Source of the DNA: Acidovorax sp. NCPPB 3576
GTDB taxonomy: Bacteria > Pseudomonadota > Gammaproteobacteria > Burkholderiales > Burkholderiaceae_C
Direction: 5' to 3'
Length of the DNA stretch: 64,000 nt
Assembly (NCBI RefSeq): GCF_028473605.1
Contig: NZ_CP097267.1
Location: 3,836,501 to 3,900,500, forward strand
Part shown: positions 56,103 through 64,000 of the stretch, in pieces
How the letters are laid out: each line of letters opens with the position of its first letter
Numbering within the stretch: the first letter of the stretch is position 1
Made by a program: the position numbers and the translations under genes
Notes under the pieces: model-generated
Databases searched by the model: none
Told to the model about the DNA's origin: nothing
The model's input: the letters and a program-made list of their open reading frames with translations, nothing else

Positions 56103-57429
56103 CCTCATCGGGATCGGCTTCGGCCCGTCCAACGTCGCCCTGGCCATCGCGCTGGAGGAAAAGCGCCATGCCAGCCGCCCCCTGGACGCGCTGTTCATCG
56201 AGCGGCAGCCGGCCTTCGCGTGGCACCCGCACATGCTGCTGGACCAGTCGCACATGCAGATATCGTTCCTGAAGGACCTGGCCACACTGCGCAACCCGAC
56301 CAGCCGGTACACCTTCATCAACTACCTGCACGAGAAGGGCCGCCTGCCGGACTTCATCAATCTCAAGAGCTTCTACCCGAGCCGCCGCGAGTTCAACGAC
56401 TACCTGGGCTGGGCCGCGGAGCAGTTCGAGGACCACTGCATCTATGGCGAGGATGTGTTCGAGGTGCTGCCCGAGCGGCAGCATGCCGGCGCCGCGCCGC
56501 ACGGACCGCAGGCGTCGCCCGTCTCCCACCTGCGCGTGCGCTCGCGCAACCGGGCGGGCACGGTGACCGAGCGGCTGGCGCGCAACCTGGTGGTGGGGGT
56601 GGGCGGCACGGCCAACATTCCGCCGGCCTTCCAGCCGTTCAAGGCCGACCCCCGCGTCTTTCACTCCAGCACCTATCTGCAGGGCATGGCGGCCCACGGC
56701 ACGGCGCGCAAGATCGCGGTGGTGGGCGCGGGGCAGAGCGCGGCCGAGATCTTCATGGACCTGCAGGGCCGCCCCGGCGCGCCGCAGGTGGACCTGATCA
56801 TGCGGGCCCGCTCGATCAGGCCCTCGGACGACAGCCCGTTCGTGAACGAGATCTTCAACGTGGAGTTCACCGACTACATGTACAGCCGCCCGCCTTCGGA
56901 ACGCTCGGCGCTGCTGGAGGAGTTCTGGCACACCAACTACGCGGTGGCCGACATGGACCTGATCCAGCAGATCTTCAAGCTCTTCTACGAACAAAAAGTG
57001 GCGGGCGGCGAGCGGCTGCGCTTTCTGCGGCGCCAGGAAGTGGGCGCGGTGCGGGCCGACGCAGCCGGCATCCACCTGACGATGGCGGACCAGGACACCG
57101 GCCAGGAAGGCACCGTACGCTACGACGCCGTGGTGCTGGCCACGGGCTATGCGCGGGCGCAGCACAAGGACCTGCTGCAGCCCCTGGCGCCCTACCTGGG
57201 CGACCTGCAGGTCGATCGGCACTACCGCGTGCAGACCACGGCAGACTTCCATCCGGCCATCTACCTGCAAGGCGCCTGCGAAAGCTCGCACGGACTGAGC
57301 GACACGCTGCTGTCGGTCACTTCGGTTCGCACCGGGGAGATCGGCAACGCCTTGCTGGCCGCTGCCACGGCCCACCCGGCCGCGCCGACACGCGCCGCCC
57401 ACGGATCGCGGGAGCCCACGCCGGCCTGA
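56086..57429 (+). CDS. L-ornithine N5-monooxygenase
   Basis: 447 aa. FAD site IGFGPSNVALAIALEE, NADPH site VVGAGQSAAEIFMDL and the family motif ending VLATGYARA; substrate segment NEIFNVEFTDYMYS. Flavin-dependent hydroxylation of ornithine (PvdA/SidA family; lysine hydroxylases are related). First committed step of hydroxamate formation. The C-terminal 20 residues are a variable Ala/Arg-rich tail. Confidence 0.93.
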   Translation: MPAIHDLIGIGFGPSNVALAIALEEKRHASRPLDALFIERQPAFAWHPHMLLDQSHMQISFLKDLATLRNPTSRYTFINYLHEKGRLPDFINLKSFYPSRREFNDYLGWAAEQFEDHCIYGEDVFEVLPERQHAGAAPHGPQASPVSHLRVRSRNRAGTVTERLARNLVVGVGGTANIPPAFQPFKADPRVFHSSTYLQGMAAHGTARKIAVVGAGQSAAEIFMDLQGRPGAPQVDLIMRARSIRPSDDSPFVNEIFNVEFTDYMYSRPPSERSALLEEFWHTNYAVADMDLIQQIFKLFYEQKVAGGERLRFLRRQEVGAVRADAAGIHLTMADQDTGQEGTVRYDAVVLATGYARAQHKDLLQPLAPYLGDLQVDRHYRVQTTADFHPAIYLQGACESSHGLSDTLLSVTSVRTGEIGNALLAAATAHPAAPTRAAHGSREPTPA

Positions 57430-57492
57430 GCGTTCGCGCAGGCCGTGCTGGCCCCGAGCGCGGCCCGATGAGGACCCCACGCGGTCCCATGC

Positions 57493-57520
57493 TATGATTC
57501 AAATGCGAACTATTCGCATT
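57493..57520 (+). promoter_or_regulatory. Fur box over a -10 in front of the FecI-type sigma gene
   Basis: AATGCGAACTATTCGCATT (57502-57520) is a perfect eight-base inverted repeat of the Fur-box type, directly after TATGAT (57493-57498), a likely -10. Fur with iron should repress fecI and thereby the receptor. Confidence 0.8.
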
Positions 57521-57638
57521 GAACCCAGGCCACCGTTTTCTGTAGCGCCGCCCGCGCACCGGCGGCGTTGCCGGATGGGCGGCCCGCTCTGTGGCGGTGC
57601 CTGGGGTCCGATCATTGGCATCTGCGGGAAACGGCCTC

Positions 57639-58250
57639 ATGCGCGATCTGATCCATGAACTGGTGGCCCACTATGGGGATTTGCGCCGGCACCTGACGTA
57701 CGAGCTCAGGGACCCGCACTATGCGGCCGACATCGCGCAATCGAGCTTCGAGCGGGTCTATGCCCAGGCCGTGGGAGCCAAGGGCTCGGCACCGCGCGAA
57801 TCGGCCGCGCATTCTTCTGCGGCCCCCATCGAGTCGCCCCGCGCCCTGCTCTTTCGGGTGGCGCGCAACCTGTGCATCGACGACTACCGCAAGCGCAGGG
57901 TCGCGCAGGACTGGGCCAGCCAGCATGCGGGCGACGAGCGCCACGGGGCGGTTCCCTCTTCCGAATACTTCGCGGCGCAGCGCCAGGTGCTGCAGCGGCT
58001 GGTGGCGATGATCGAGCAGTTGCCGCCCCGGCGCCGCGAGGTCTTCCTGCTGTTCCGGGCCTACGGCCACACGCGCACAGAAATCGCCGAGCGCCTGGGC
58101 ATCACCGAGATGGCGGTGGCCAAGCACATGGTGCGCGCCACGGTGGATTGCTCCCGCGTCTTCGCCGAACTGCGCGCCAGTCTGATCGAGCACCAGAGCC
58201 CGTCGGGCCGCTCGGGCTTCGAGGCCGCTCTGGCCGAAGACTTTTCCTGA
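57639..58250 (+). CDS. FecI-type ECF sigma factor
   Basis: 203 aa from ATG 57639. Region 2: LTYELRDPHYAADIAQSSFERVY and LFRVARNLCIDDYRKRR. Region 4: LPPRRREVFLLFRAYGHTRTE and GITEMAVAKHMVRA. Iron-starvation sigma factor controlled by the FecR-type protein that follows by 10 bases, and by Fur through the upstream box. Confidence 0.92.
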   Translation: MRDLIHELVAHYGDLRRHLTYELRDPHYAADIAQSSFERVYAQAVGAKGSAPRESAAHSSAAPIESPRALLFRVARNLCIDDYRKRRVAQDWASQHAGDERHGAVPSSEYFAAQRQVLQRLVAMIEQLPPRRREVFLLFRAYGHTRTEIAERLGITEMAVAKHMVRATVDCSRVFAELRASLIEHQSPSGRSGFEAALAEDFS

Positions 58251-58260
58251 CCCGCGCAGC

Positions 58261-59301
58261 ATGTCACTGGCCCCTGCGCCGCGCGAGCGCTTGATCGAAC
58301 ACGCGATCGCACTGATCGTGCAGGCCGATGTCGCCCCCGACCCGGCCGCGCAGGACGCGCGCGCCACGCTGGCGCAATGGCGCCAGCGCTCGGGCGAGCA
58401 CGAAGCTGCGGCCCAGGAAGCGCGCCGGCGCTGGGATGCCATCGGCAGCGTCTCGACCGACCTGCGAGCCCATTTCAGCGATGCGGCTGCGGGCATTGCG
58501 CCGCCGGGTGCGGGGCGCTCACGGCGCCTGCTGCTGTCTGCCGCCGCGCTGCTGGGCACCGGCCTGCTGGCTGGGCGCGGCGTACAGTGGATCTGGCAGC
58601 AACCCGTGTTCACCGCCGCCTACGCCGCGCGCACCGCCCAGGTGCTGAAGGTCTCGCTGGCCGATGGGCAGGATGGCGCGCCGGGCAGCCGGCTGGACCT
58701 GTCACCGCAAAGCGCGATCGATGTGGCGCTGTACCGGCAGCATCGGAGCGTGCGGATGGCCCGGGGCGATGTCCGTTTCGAAGTGGCGCGCGATGCGGAC
58801 CGCCCATTCGTGGTGCTGGCCCGCGGGGCACGCATCGAGGTGGTCGGCACGGTGTTCACGGTGCGCGACCGGGGTGGTGCCGTCACCGTGGGGGTGGAGC
58901 GTGGGCATGTGCGCGTGCAACCGCTGGCAGCCCCGGGCAATGCCAGCCCGGCCGACCCGGCCAGCGCGGCAGGCCCGGCGATCGACCTGTACCCGGGCCA
59001 GTTGCTGGAAATCCGGGACGGCCGGACCGAGCCGGTGCGCTCGGTGGACCCTGCCTTGCTGTCGTCCTGGCGGGAGGGCTGGCTGGTTTTCAGGAACGAA
59101 CCGCTGCGCGATGCGCTGGCCACGGTGAATGCCTACCGCGCCCAGCCGATCACGCTGGCCGACGAGCGGGTGGGCGATCTGCGCCTGTCCAGCCGGTTCC
59201 GCGCGGGCGACTCCACCGCTTTGCTGGCCGCGCTGCCGACGATCCTGCCCTTGACCGTGCACGCCCGGGCGGATGGCGGCGTCGAATTGCGCGCCCGCTG
59301 A
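58261..59301 (+). CDS. FecR-type sigma regulator
   Basis: 346 aa. N-terminal cytoplasmic domain with DARATLAQWRQRSGEHEAA, one membrane helix at about 86-105 (RRLLLSAAALLGTGLLAG), then the periplasmic FecR domain (DGAPGSRLDLSPQSAIDVAL, VVGTVFTVRDRGGAVTVGVE) and a C-terminal STN-like part (LADERVGDLRLSSRFRAGD). It passes the signal from the loaded receptor to the sigma factor. Confidence 0.92.
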   Translation: MSLAPAPRERLIEHAIALIVQADVAPDPAAQDARATLAQWRQRSGEHEAAAQEARRRWDAIGSVSTDLRAHFSDAAAGIAPPGAGRSRRLLLSAAALLGTGLLAGRGVQWIWQQPVFTAAYAARTAQVLKVSLADGQDGAPGSRLDLSPQSAIDVALYRQHRSVRMARGDVRFEVARDADRPFVVLARGARIEVVGTVFTVRDRGGAVTVGVERGHVRVQPLAAPGNASPADPASAAGPAIDLYPGQLLEIRDGRTEPVRSVDPALLSSWREGWLVFRNEPLRDALATVNAYRAQPITLADERVGDLRLSSRFRAGDSTALLAALPTILPLTVHARADGGVELRAR

Positions 59302-59483
59302 CACAACGAAGGGACGCCGGGGAGAAGCACCTCGGACAAAAGAAACCGGCCACGGGATGTCTCCGTTTCGCGTGCCCGAACGTCATGGGAACAAAGCACA
59401 AGCCACGCCCGCCCGAGGGCCAGTGCGCCTGGACCGCGATGGACCGCTGCCTTGTCGTTCGATTTACCTGGAGTTTCAGAGCC

Positions 59484-61874
59484 ATGCATTCCTTTCCCCG
59501 TCAGTCCCTGCTGGGCGCGGCGCTTGCCGCCGCGTTCGGAACCCTTCTTGCCGGCTGGAGCCCCGCAGCCCTGGCCCAGGCGCCACAGGCCGTGGCGCCG
59601 CAGGCCTTCGACGTGAAGGTGCCGGCCCAGCCGCTGGCGGGCGCGCTGGCCGAGCTGTCGCGCCAGACCGGGGTGCCGGTGTTCGCGGCTGGTGACCTGG
59701 TGGCCGGGGCCGAGTCCCGCCCGGTCTCGGGCCGCCTGACGGTGGAGCAGGCCCTGCAGTCCATGCTGGCCGGCAGCGCGCTGGAGGCCGGCAACGCCGC
59801 TGGCGGGGGCTATGCCATCCGCCGGGCCAGCCGGCAGGCCGCCAGCGGCACCTTGTCCACCGTGGTGGTGAAAGCCGGGGCCGATACCGAGCGGCCCGAT
59901 GGCCCGGTCAACGGCTACGTGGCCCAGCGCAGCCGCACGGCCACCAAGACGGACACCGCGTTGCTGGAGACGCCCCAGTCGATCTCGGTGATCGGGCGCA
60001 CCGAGATGGATGCGCGCGGCTCGCTGGACCTGATGGACATCGTGGCGCAGACGCCCGGCGTCTCGGTGGCGGCCTATGGGCCGGACAACCGCGGCTGGGA
60101 ATACATCGCGATTCGCGGCTTCCCGGGCAACACCAGCAGCTACCGCGACGGCCTGCCGCAGACGCAGTTCGGCGTGGTCTACCGCATGACCGAGCCTTAC
60201 GGGCTGGAACGCGTGGAAGTGCTGCGCGGCCCGGCCTCGGTGCTTTTCGGCCAGGGCGATGCCGGCGGCGTGATCAACCGCGTGAGCAAGACACCCAGCG
60301 CCGATGCCACGCGCGAGATCGAGGTCCAGTACGGCAGCTTCGACCGCAAGCAACTGGCCTTCGATGTGGGCGGCGCCCTGGGCGAAGGCAGCGACCTGAG
60401 CTTTCGCCTGGTGGGCGTGGGCCTGGACAGCAACGACCAGGACCGCTACCCGAACGGCGACCGCATCAACCGCACCCACGTGTACCTCGCGCCGTCGCTG
60501 CGCTGGCAGCCGAGCGCCGCCACGTCGTTCACGCTGCTGGGCGAGTTCCTCAAGGACAAATCGGGAGAAGATCCGTACTACGCCAATTTCTTCGGGCCGG
60601 ACGGCAACCTGCGGCACGTCAAGTACGGCGACCCGTCGTTCAGCCGCTTCCAGCAGGACCAGTCTTCGCTGGGCTACCAGTTCGAGCACGCGCTGAACAA
60701 CGGCTGGACGGTGCGCCAGAACGCGCGCTATACCGACATCGCACTGGAACGCAATGCGCTGTGGGCAGACTCGGTGCTGGCGGATGGGCACACCATTTCA
60801 CGCAGCACGCGCTCCTGGGACGACGGGCTGAAGCAGGGCTCCCTGGACACGCAACTGCAGGGCTCGGTGCGCACGGGCGCCGTGCAGCACACGCTGCTTT
60901 TCGGGGTGGACTGGAACCACCTCGAAGGCACCGCGCTGCGCTTTCGGGGCATCGGCCCCAACCTGGACCTGCTCAACCCGGTGTACGGCATGTCCGTGCC
61001 GACACCGCGCACGGCCATGGCCGACTTCACGCAAAAGACGGACCAGATCGGGCTGTACGCACAGAACCAGATCCGCTTCAGCGACCGCTGGGTGGCCACG
61101 CTGGGCGGGCGGCAGGACCATGTCAAGACCACCACCGACAACCGCCTGAACGCCCAGCGCACGACGCAGAGCGACGACGCCTTCAGCGGCCGCGTCGGGG
61201 TGAACTACCTGCTGGGCGGGGGCTGGTCGCCCTACGCGAGCTATGCCGAATCGTTCCTGCCCACGAGTGGCGCAGACGCCAACAACAACCCGTTCAAGCC
61301 GAGCCGGGGCAAGCAGGTGGAGGTGGGGGTCAAGTACCAGCCAGAGGGCGGCAAGACCCTGTTCACTGCGGCGCTGTTCGATCTGCGAAAGACCAACGTG
61401 GTGACCTACGACAGCATCACATCGGACGCCCGGCAGATCGGCAAGCAACGCTCCCGCGGGCTGGAACTGGAGGCCAAGGCCGAGCTGATGCGCGGGCTCA
61501 GCGCCACCGCCTCGTTCACGGTGCTGAATCTCAAGGTGCTGGAGAGCGCGGACACGAGCGAGGTGGGGAAAATCCCGGTCACGATCCCCAAGCAGACCGC
61601 ATCGCTCTGGCTGGACTACGCGATCGGCGGCGGCTTCGGCGTGGGCGCGGGCGTGAACTACGTGGGCGAGCGCCAGAACGACGAGGCCAACGCGACGGCC
61701 GAAGGCGGCTTCACCTTGCTCAATGCCGCGTTGCGCTACGACCAGGGCCCCTGGCGCTTCGCGCTGAACGCCACCAATCTGCTGGACCGGAAGTACAACA
61801 CCATCTGCTACCAGCGCGAGTGCTACATGGGGCGCGAACGCACGCTGACGGCCACGGCCAAGTACAGGTGGTGA
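59484..61874 (+). CDS. TonB-dependent ferric siderophore receptor with signalling domain
   Basis: 796 aa from ATG 59484. Signal peptide to about 31, then an STN domain (FDVKVPAQPLAGALAELSRQ), then plug with TATKTDTALLETPQSISVI and GDAGGVINRVSK, and a 22-strand barrel ending with aromatic Trp (TATAKYRW). The STN domain contacts the FecR-type protein, so the receptor signals its own expression. It belongs with FecI/FecR and is the importer for the siderophore of this locus. Confidence 0.95.
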   Translation: MHSFPRQSLLGAALAAAFGTLLAGWSPAALAQAPQAVAPQAFDVKVPAQPLAGALAELSRQTGVPVFAAGDLVAGAESRPVSGRLTVEQALQSMLAGSALEAGNAAGGGYAIRRASRQAASGTLSTVVVKAGADTERPDGPVNGYVAQRSRTATKTDTALLETPQSISVIGRTEMDARGSLDLMDIVAQTPGVSVAAYGPDNRGWEYIAIRGFPGNTSSYRDGLPQTQFGVVYRMTEPYGLERVEVLRGPASVLFGQGDAGGVINRVSKTPSADATREIEVQYGSFDRKQLAFDVGGALGEGSDLSFRLVGVGLDSNDQDRYPNGDRINRTHVYLAPSLRWQPSAATSFTLLGEFLKDKSGEDPYYANFFGPDGNLRHVKYGDPSFSRFQQDQSSLGYQFEHALNNGWTVRQNARYTDIALERNALWADSVLADGHTISRSTRSWDDGLKQGSLDTQLQGSVRTGAVQHTLLFGVDWNHLEGTALRFRGIGPNLDLLNPVYGMSVPTPRTAMADFTQKTDQIGLYAQNQIRFSDRWVATLGGRQDHVKTTTDNRLNAQRTTQSDDAFSGRVGVNYLLGGGWSPYASYAESFLPTSGADANNNPFKPSRGKQVEVGVKYQPEGGKTLFTAALFDLRKTNVVTYDSITSDARQIGKQRSRGLELEAKAELMRGLSATASFTVLNLKVLESADTSEVGKIPVTIPKQTASLWLDYAIGGGFGVGAGVNYVGERQNDEANATAEGGFTLLNAALRYDQGPWRFALNATNLLDRKYNTICYQRECYMGRERTLTATAKYRW

Positions 61875-61924
61875 GCCGGGGGTGAGCCAGTCGCAGGCCG
61901 CTGCCGCAGACAATGCGGCGGCGC

Positions 61925-61954
61925 TGCACGCCCCCTTCGAATGGGGGCGGTGCA
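61925..61954. terminator. Hairpin between receptor and NRPS genes
   Basis: Stem TGCAC-GCCCCC pairs with GGGGGC-GGTGCA around TTCGAAT. It lies between two converging stop codons. No T run follows, so a rho-independent role is only possible. Confidence 0.45.
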
Positions 61955-61960
61955 ATGGCC

Positions 61961-64000
61961 TCAGGCCGGCCGCTGCGGCAGCTCGGTTGCCGTGGCCCGT
62001 ATCGCCTGGCGGCAGGCCTGCAGCAGATCGCCGTGCTGAATGATCTGCCGGTGGCTCGCGCCGATCGGCGCGCCCAGCCGGAGGCGCCCACCCAGCTGGT
62101 CCGCCAGTGCCGTCACCTCTTGCGGGGGCCGGTCTGCGCGCCACCAGACATCGGGTACGGCCCGGAGCGACGGCAACGGAGGCAGCTTCATGATCGCGGC
62201 ATCGAGCCGACGGTAGGCCATGAATTTCTCCACCATGTCTCCCTGCCCCGGATCGATGCCCAGTTGCGCCACCAGCGCATTGGCCGCCTGCGTGGTGCGG
62301 TGCACCGAGTCCACGCAGGCCATGTCCGCCGCGCCGAGGACGTCCAGCACCTGTTCGATGGCGCCGGCATCCACCCAATCCGCCAGGAAGGTGCGGGCCT
62401 CCTCGCGCCAGTCGTAGGGGACGATGCCACCGTGCATCACGAAGCTGTCCACCATGCCGATAAACGCCACCTCGCGCCCTTGTGCTTCGAGCAGGCACGC
62501 CATATAGACCGCTTCGGTCGCGCCCAGCGACCAGCCGAGCAGCGCCACCGGCCCCTGCGGACAGACGCTGCGCACCAGGTCCACGTGGTAGGCGGCCAGC
62601 GCCTCGATGGCGTCGATGCGCGACAGGTCGGTGCAGCACAGGCCGTACACCGGGCGTTCCTTGCCCAGTGCATCGGCCAGGGGCTGGTAGTCCAGCACGT
62701 TCCTCAGCGCTGGCGCGATGCAGAACAGCGGCATCGCCGAGGGGTCCGCCCCCGCCGCCAGGCGCTGGATGGGGCGCAGCGGAGCGCTGGCGCCCGGGGC
62801 TTCCCACAGCAACTGCGCGATGGTCTGCTTTTGCATCAGGTCCTGCAGCGAGAAAGCGTGGTCCGCCGCCAGGCTCTGGTTCATGCGGGCGAGCAGTTTC
62901 AGGGCCACGATGGAGTCGCCCCCGATCTCGAAGAAGTTGTCATTGCGCCCCACGCGCTCCAGCCCCAGCACCTGCGCCCAGATCTGCGCCAGCGCCTGCT
63001 CCACCTCCCCCCGCGGTGCCTCGTACTCCCGCGTCCTCAGTCCTTCTTGCTCCCCCGCCCCCGCCGTCGCCAGCTGCCCCAGCGCCTTGCGGTCCACCTT
63101 GCCGTTCCCGTTCAGCGGCAACCCCTCTCCCACCACCACCAGCGCCCCCGGCACCATGTACTCCGGCAACGCCTGCCCCAGCCGCTTTCTCAGCTCCCCG
63201 ATGTCGATCCCCTGCCCCCCCTGCGGCGACAGGTACGCCACCAGCCTCGCCCCGCTCTCTCGCTCCTGCACCAGCACCACCGCCTCCCTCACCTCGGGCT
63301 GCGCCAGCAACTGCGCCTCGATCTCCCCCAGCTCGATCCGGAACCCCCGGATCTTCACCTGGTGGTCGATCCGCCCCAGGTATTCCAGCTCTCCTTCCTG
63401 GCTCCAGCGCACCCGGTCTCCCGTGCGGTACAGCCGTTGGCCTCCCTCCGCTGCGATGAAGCGCTGCGCGGTGAGGGCCGCCTGCGCGAGGTATCCCCGC
63501 GCCAGTCCCTCGCCCGCCACGTACAGCTCTCCCGCCAGCCCGATGGGCACCGGCTGCAGCGAGCCGTCCAGCACGCGCAGCCCCAGGTCCGGGATGGCCA
63601 CGCCCACCGGGCTGCGCGCAGCTTCCAGGTCGGCACGCTTCACGGGCCGGTAGGTGACGTGCACGGTGGTCTCGGTGATGCCGTACATGTTGATGAGCTG
63701 CAGCTGCGCATCGCCCCAGTGGTCGATCCATTTCCTGAGCCGCTGCGGCTCCAGGGCTTCGCCACCGAAGATGACGCAGCGCAGCGCCAGCCCGCTCTCG
63801 TAGGCCTCTCGCTGCTCCATGAGCTGCCCGAAGGCTGAGGGGGTCTGGTTGAGCACGGTGACCTGCTGCTCGCGCAGCAGCTGCACGAAGTCCTGCGGCG
63901 AGCGGCTGACCCAGTACGGCACGATGACGAGCCGCCCCCCCGTGCACAGGGCCCCGAAGATCTCCCACACGGAGAAGTCGAAGGCGTAGGAGTGGAACAG
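61961..64000 (-). CDS. NRPS, terminal module (adenylation-carrier-thioesterase), 5' part outside window
   Basis: About 680 residues of the C-terminal end. The adenylation part has AFDFSVWEIFGAL, NMYGITETTVHVTY, LYRTGDRVRW and NGKVDRKAL. From these the specificity residues read D, F, W, N, I, G, M, V, H, the published threonine code. The carrier domain has the phosphopantetheine Ser in FEIGGDSIVALKLL. A type I thioesterase follows with nucleophile GWSLG and releases or cyclises the chain. Convergent with the receptor gene, and part of the hydroxamate siderophore pathway by location. Confidence 0.95.
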   Translation of the reverse strand: MFHSYAFDFSVWEIFGALCTGGRLVIVPYWVSRSPQDFVQLLREQQVTVLNQTPSAFGQLMEQREAYESGLALRCVIFGGEALEPQRLRKWIDHWGDAQLQLINMYGITETTVHVTYRPVKRADLEAARSPVGVAIPDLGLRVLDGSLQPVPIGLAGELYVAGEGLARGYLAQAALTAQRFIAAEGGQRLYRTGDRVRWSQEGELEYLGRIDHQVKIRGFRIELGEIEAQLLAQPEVREAVVLVQERESGARLVAYLSPQGGQGIDIGELRKRLGQALPEYMVPGALVVVGEGLPLNGNGKVDRKALGQLATAGAGEQEGLRTREYEAPRGEVEQALAQIWAQVLGLERVGRNDNFFEIGGDSIVALKLLARMNQSLAADHAFSLQDLMQKQTIAQLLWEAPGASAPLRPIQRLAAGADPSAMPLFCIAPALRNVLDYQPLADALGKERPVYGLCCTDLSRIDAIEALAAYHVDLVRSVCPQGPVALLGWSLGATEAVYMACLLEAQGREVAFIGMVDSFVMHGGIVPYDWREEARTFLADWVDAGAIEQVLDVLGAADMACVDSVHRTTQAANALVAQLGIDPGQGDMVEKFMAYRRLDAAIMKLPPLPSLRAVPDVWWRADRPPQEVTALADQLGGRLRLGAPIGASHRQIIQHGDLLQACRQAIRATATELPQRPA

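Overview
The window is GC-rich betaproteobacterial DNA. Its combination of Rhs toxin loci, a urease operon, a hydroxamate-type siderophore NRPS locus with a FecI/FecR/TonB-receptor set, and HrpX-type (PIP-box) promoters in front of candidate type III effectors fits a plant-associated Comamonadaceae such as the Acidovorax/Paracidovorax group. This assignment is inferred from gene content and dispersed-repeat style; no database search was run.

Layout. 1-7.3 kb: an Rhs polymorphic-toxin island with the 3' part of one Rhs gene, its small immunity gene, an orphan toxin tip with a frameshifted immunity gene, a second Rhs gene with its own AT-rich immunity gene, and a short Rhs core relic. 7.4-14.2 kb: a secreted CARDB protein, a giant (1805 aa) candidate type III effector behind a PIP box, and a periplasmic cupin. 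14.3-16.2 kb: a cytochrome b561/YceI/YceI operon. 16.8-24.7 kb: a 5-oxoproline (pyroglutamate) operon (putative transporter pair DUF969/DUF979, pyroglutamyl peptidase, PxpA, a fused PxpB-PxpC and a biotin carboxylase/carrier protein) divergent from a GntR regulator. 24.7-30.6 kb: pxpA relics, a chemoreceptor, and a TRAP transporter operon divergent from a second, closely similar GntR gene. Both GntR genes have the same palindromic operator upstream. 30.7-34.3 kb: a CheX-like protein, the potassium transporter Kup and an outer-membrane-type protein. 34.4-35.6 kb: a leucine-rich candidate effector with a canonical PIP promoter.

35.7-40.5 kb: a response regulator co-transcribed with an unusual NCS1-transporter/histidine-kinase/receiver fusion, divergent from the urease operon (ureA, hupE/ureJ, ureB, ureC, ureE, ureF, ureG; 40.6-45.8 kb), which has no ureD in this window. 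A tRNA-Ser(TGA) follows, then a lower-GC patch with a DUF6402-like gene, a small membrane protein and an IS3 relic. 48.0-50.9 kb: two paralogous, PIP-driven proteins with 7/11-residue amphipathic repeats and a small, very acidic protein between them. This is the best candidate in the window for an undescribed system (type III effectors plus a possible chaperone). 51.0-52.0 kb: an exported SUMF1-domain protein. 52.2-64.0 kb: a siderophore locus with a cyclic-peptide ABC exporter, FhuF-type reductase, formyltransferase, ornithine N5-monooxygenase, Fur-boxed FecI, FecR, a TonB-dependent receptor and the 3' end of an NRPS gene whose last adenylation domain carries a threonine-like code.

Four PIP boxes at three separate places suggest the HrpX regulon is scattered across this region. 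Dispersed short repeats (consensus core CGCCCTAGTG) lie between genes. One of them forms the coding linker of the PxpB-PxpC fusion.
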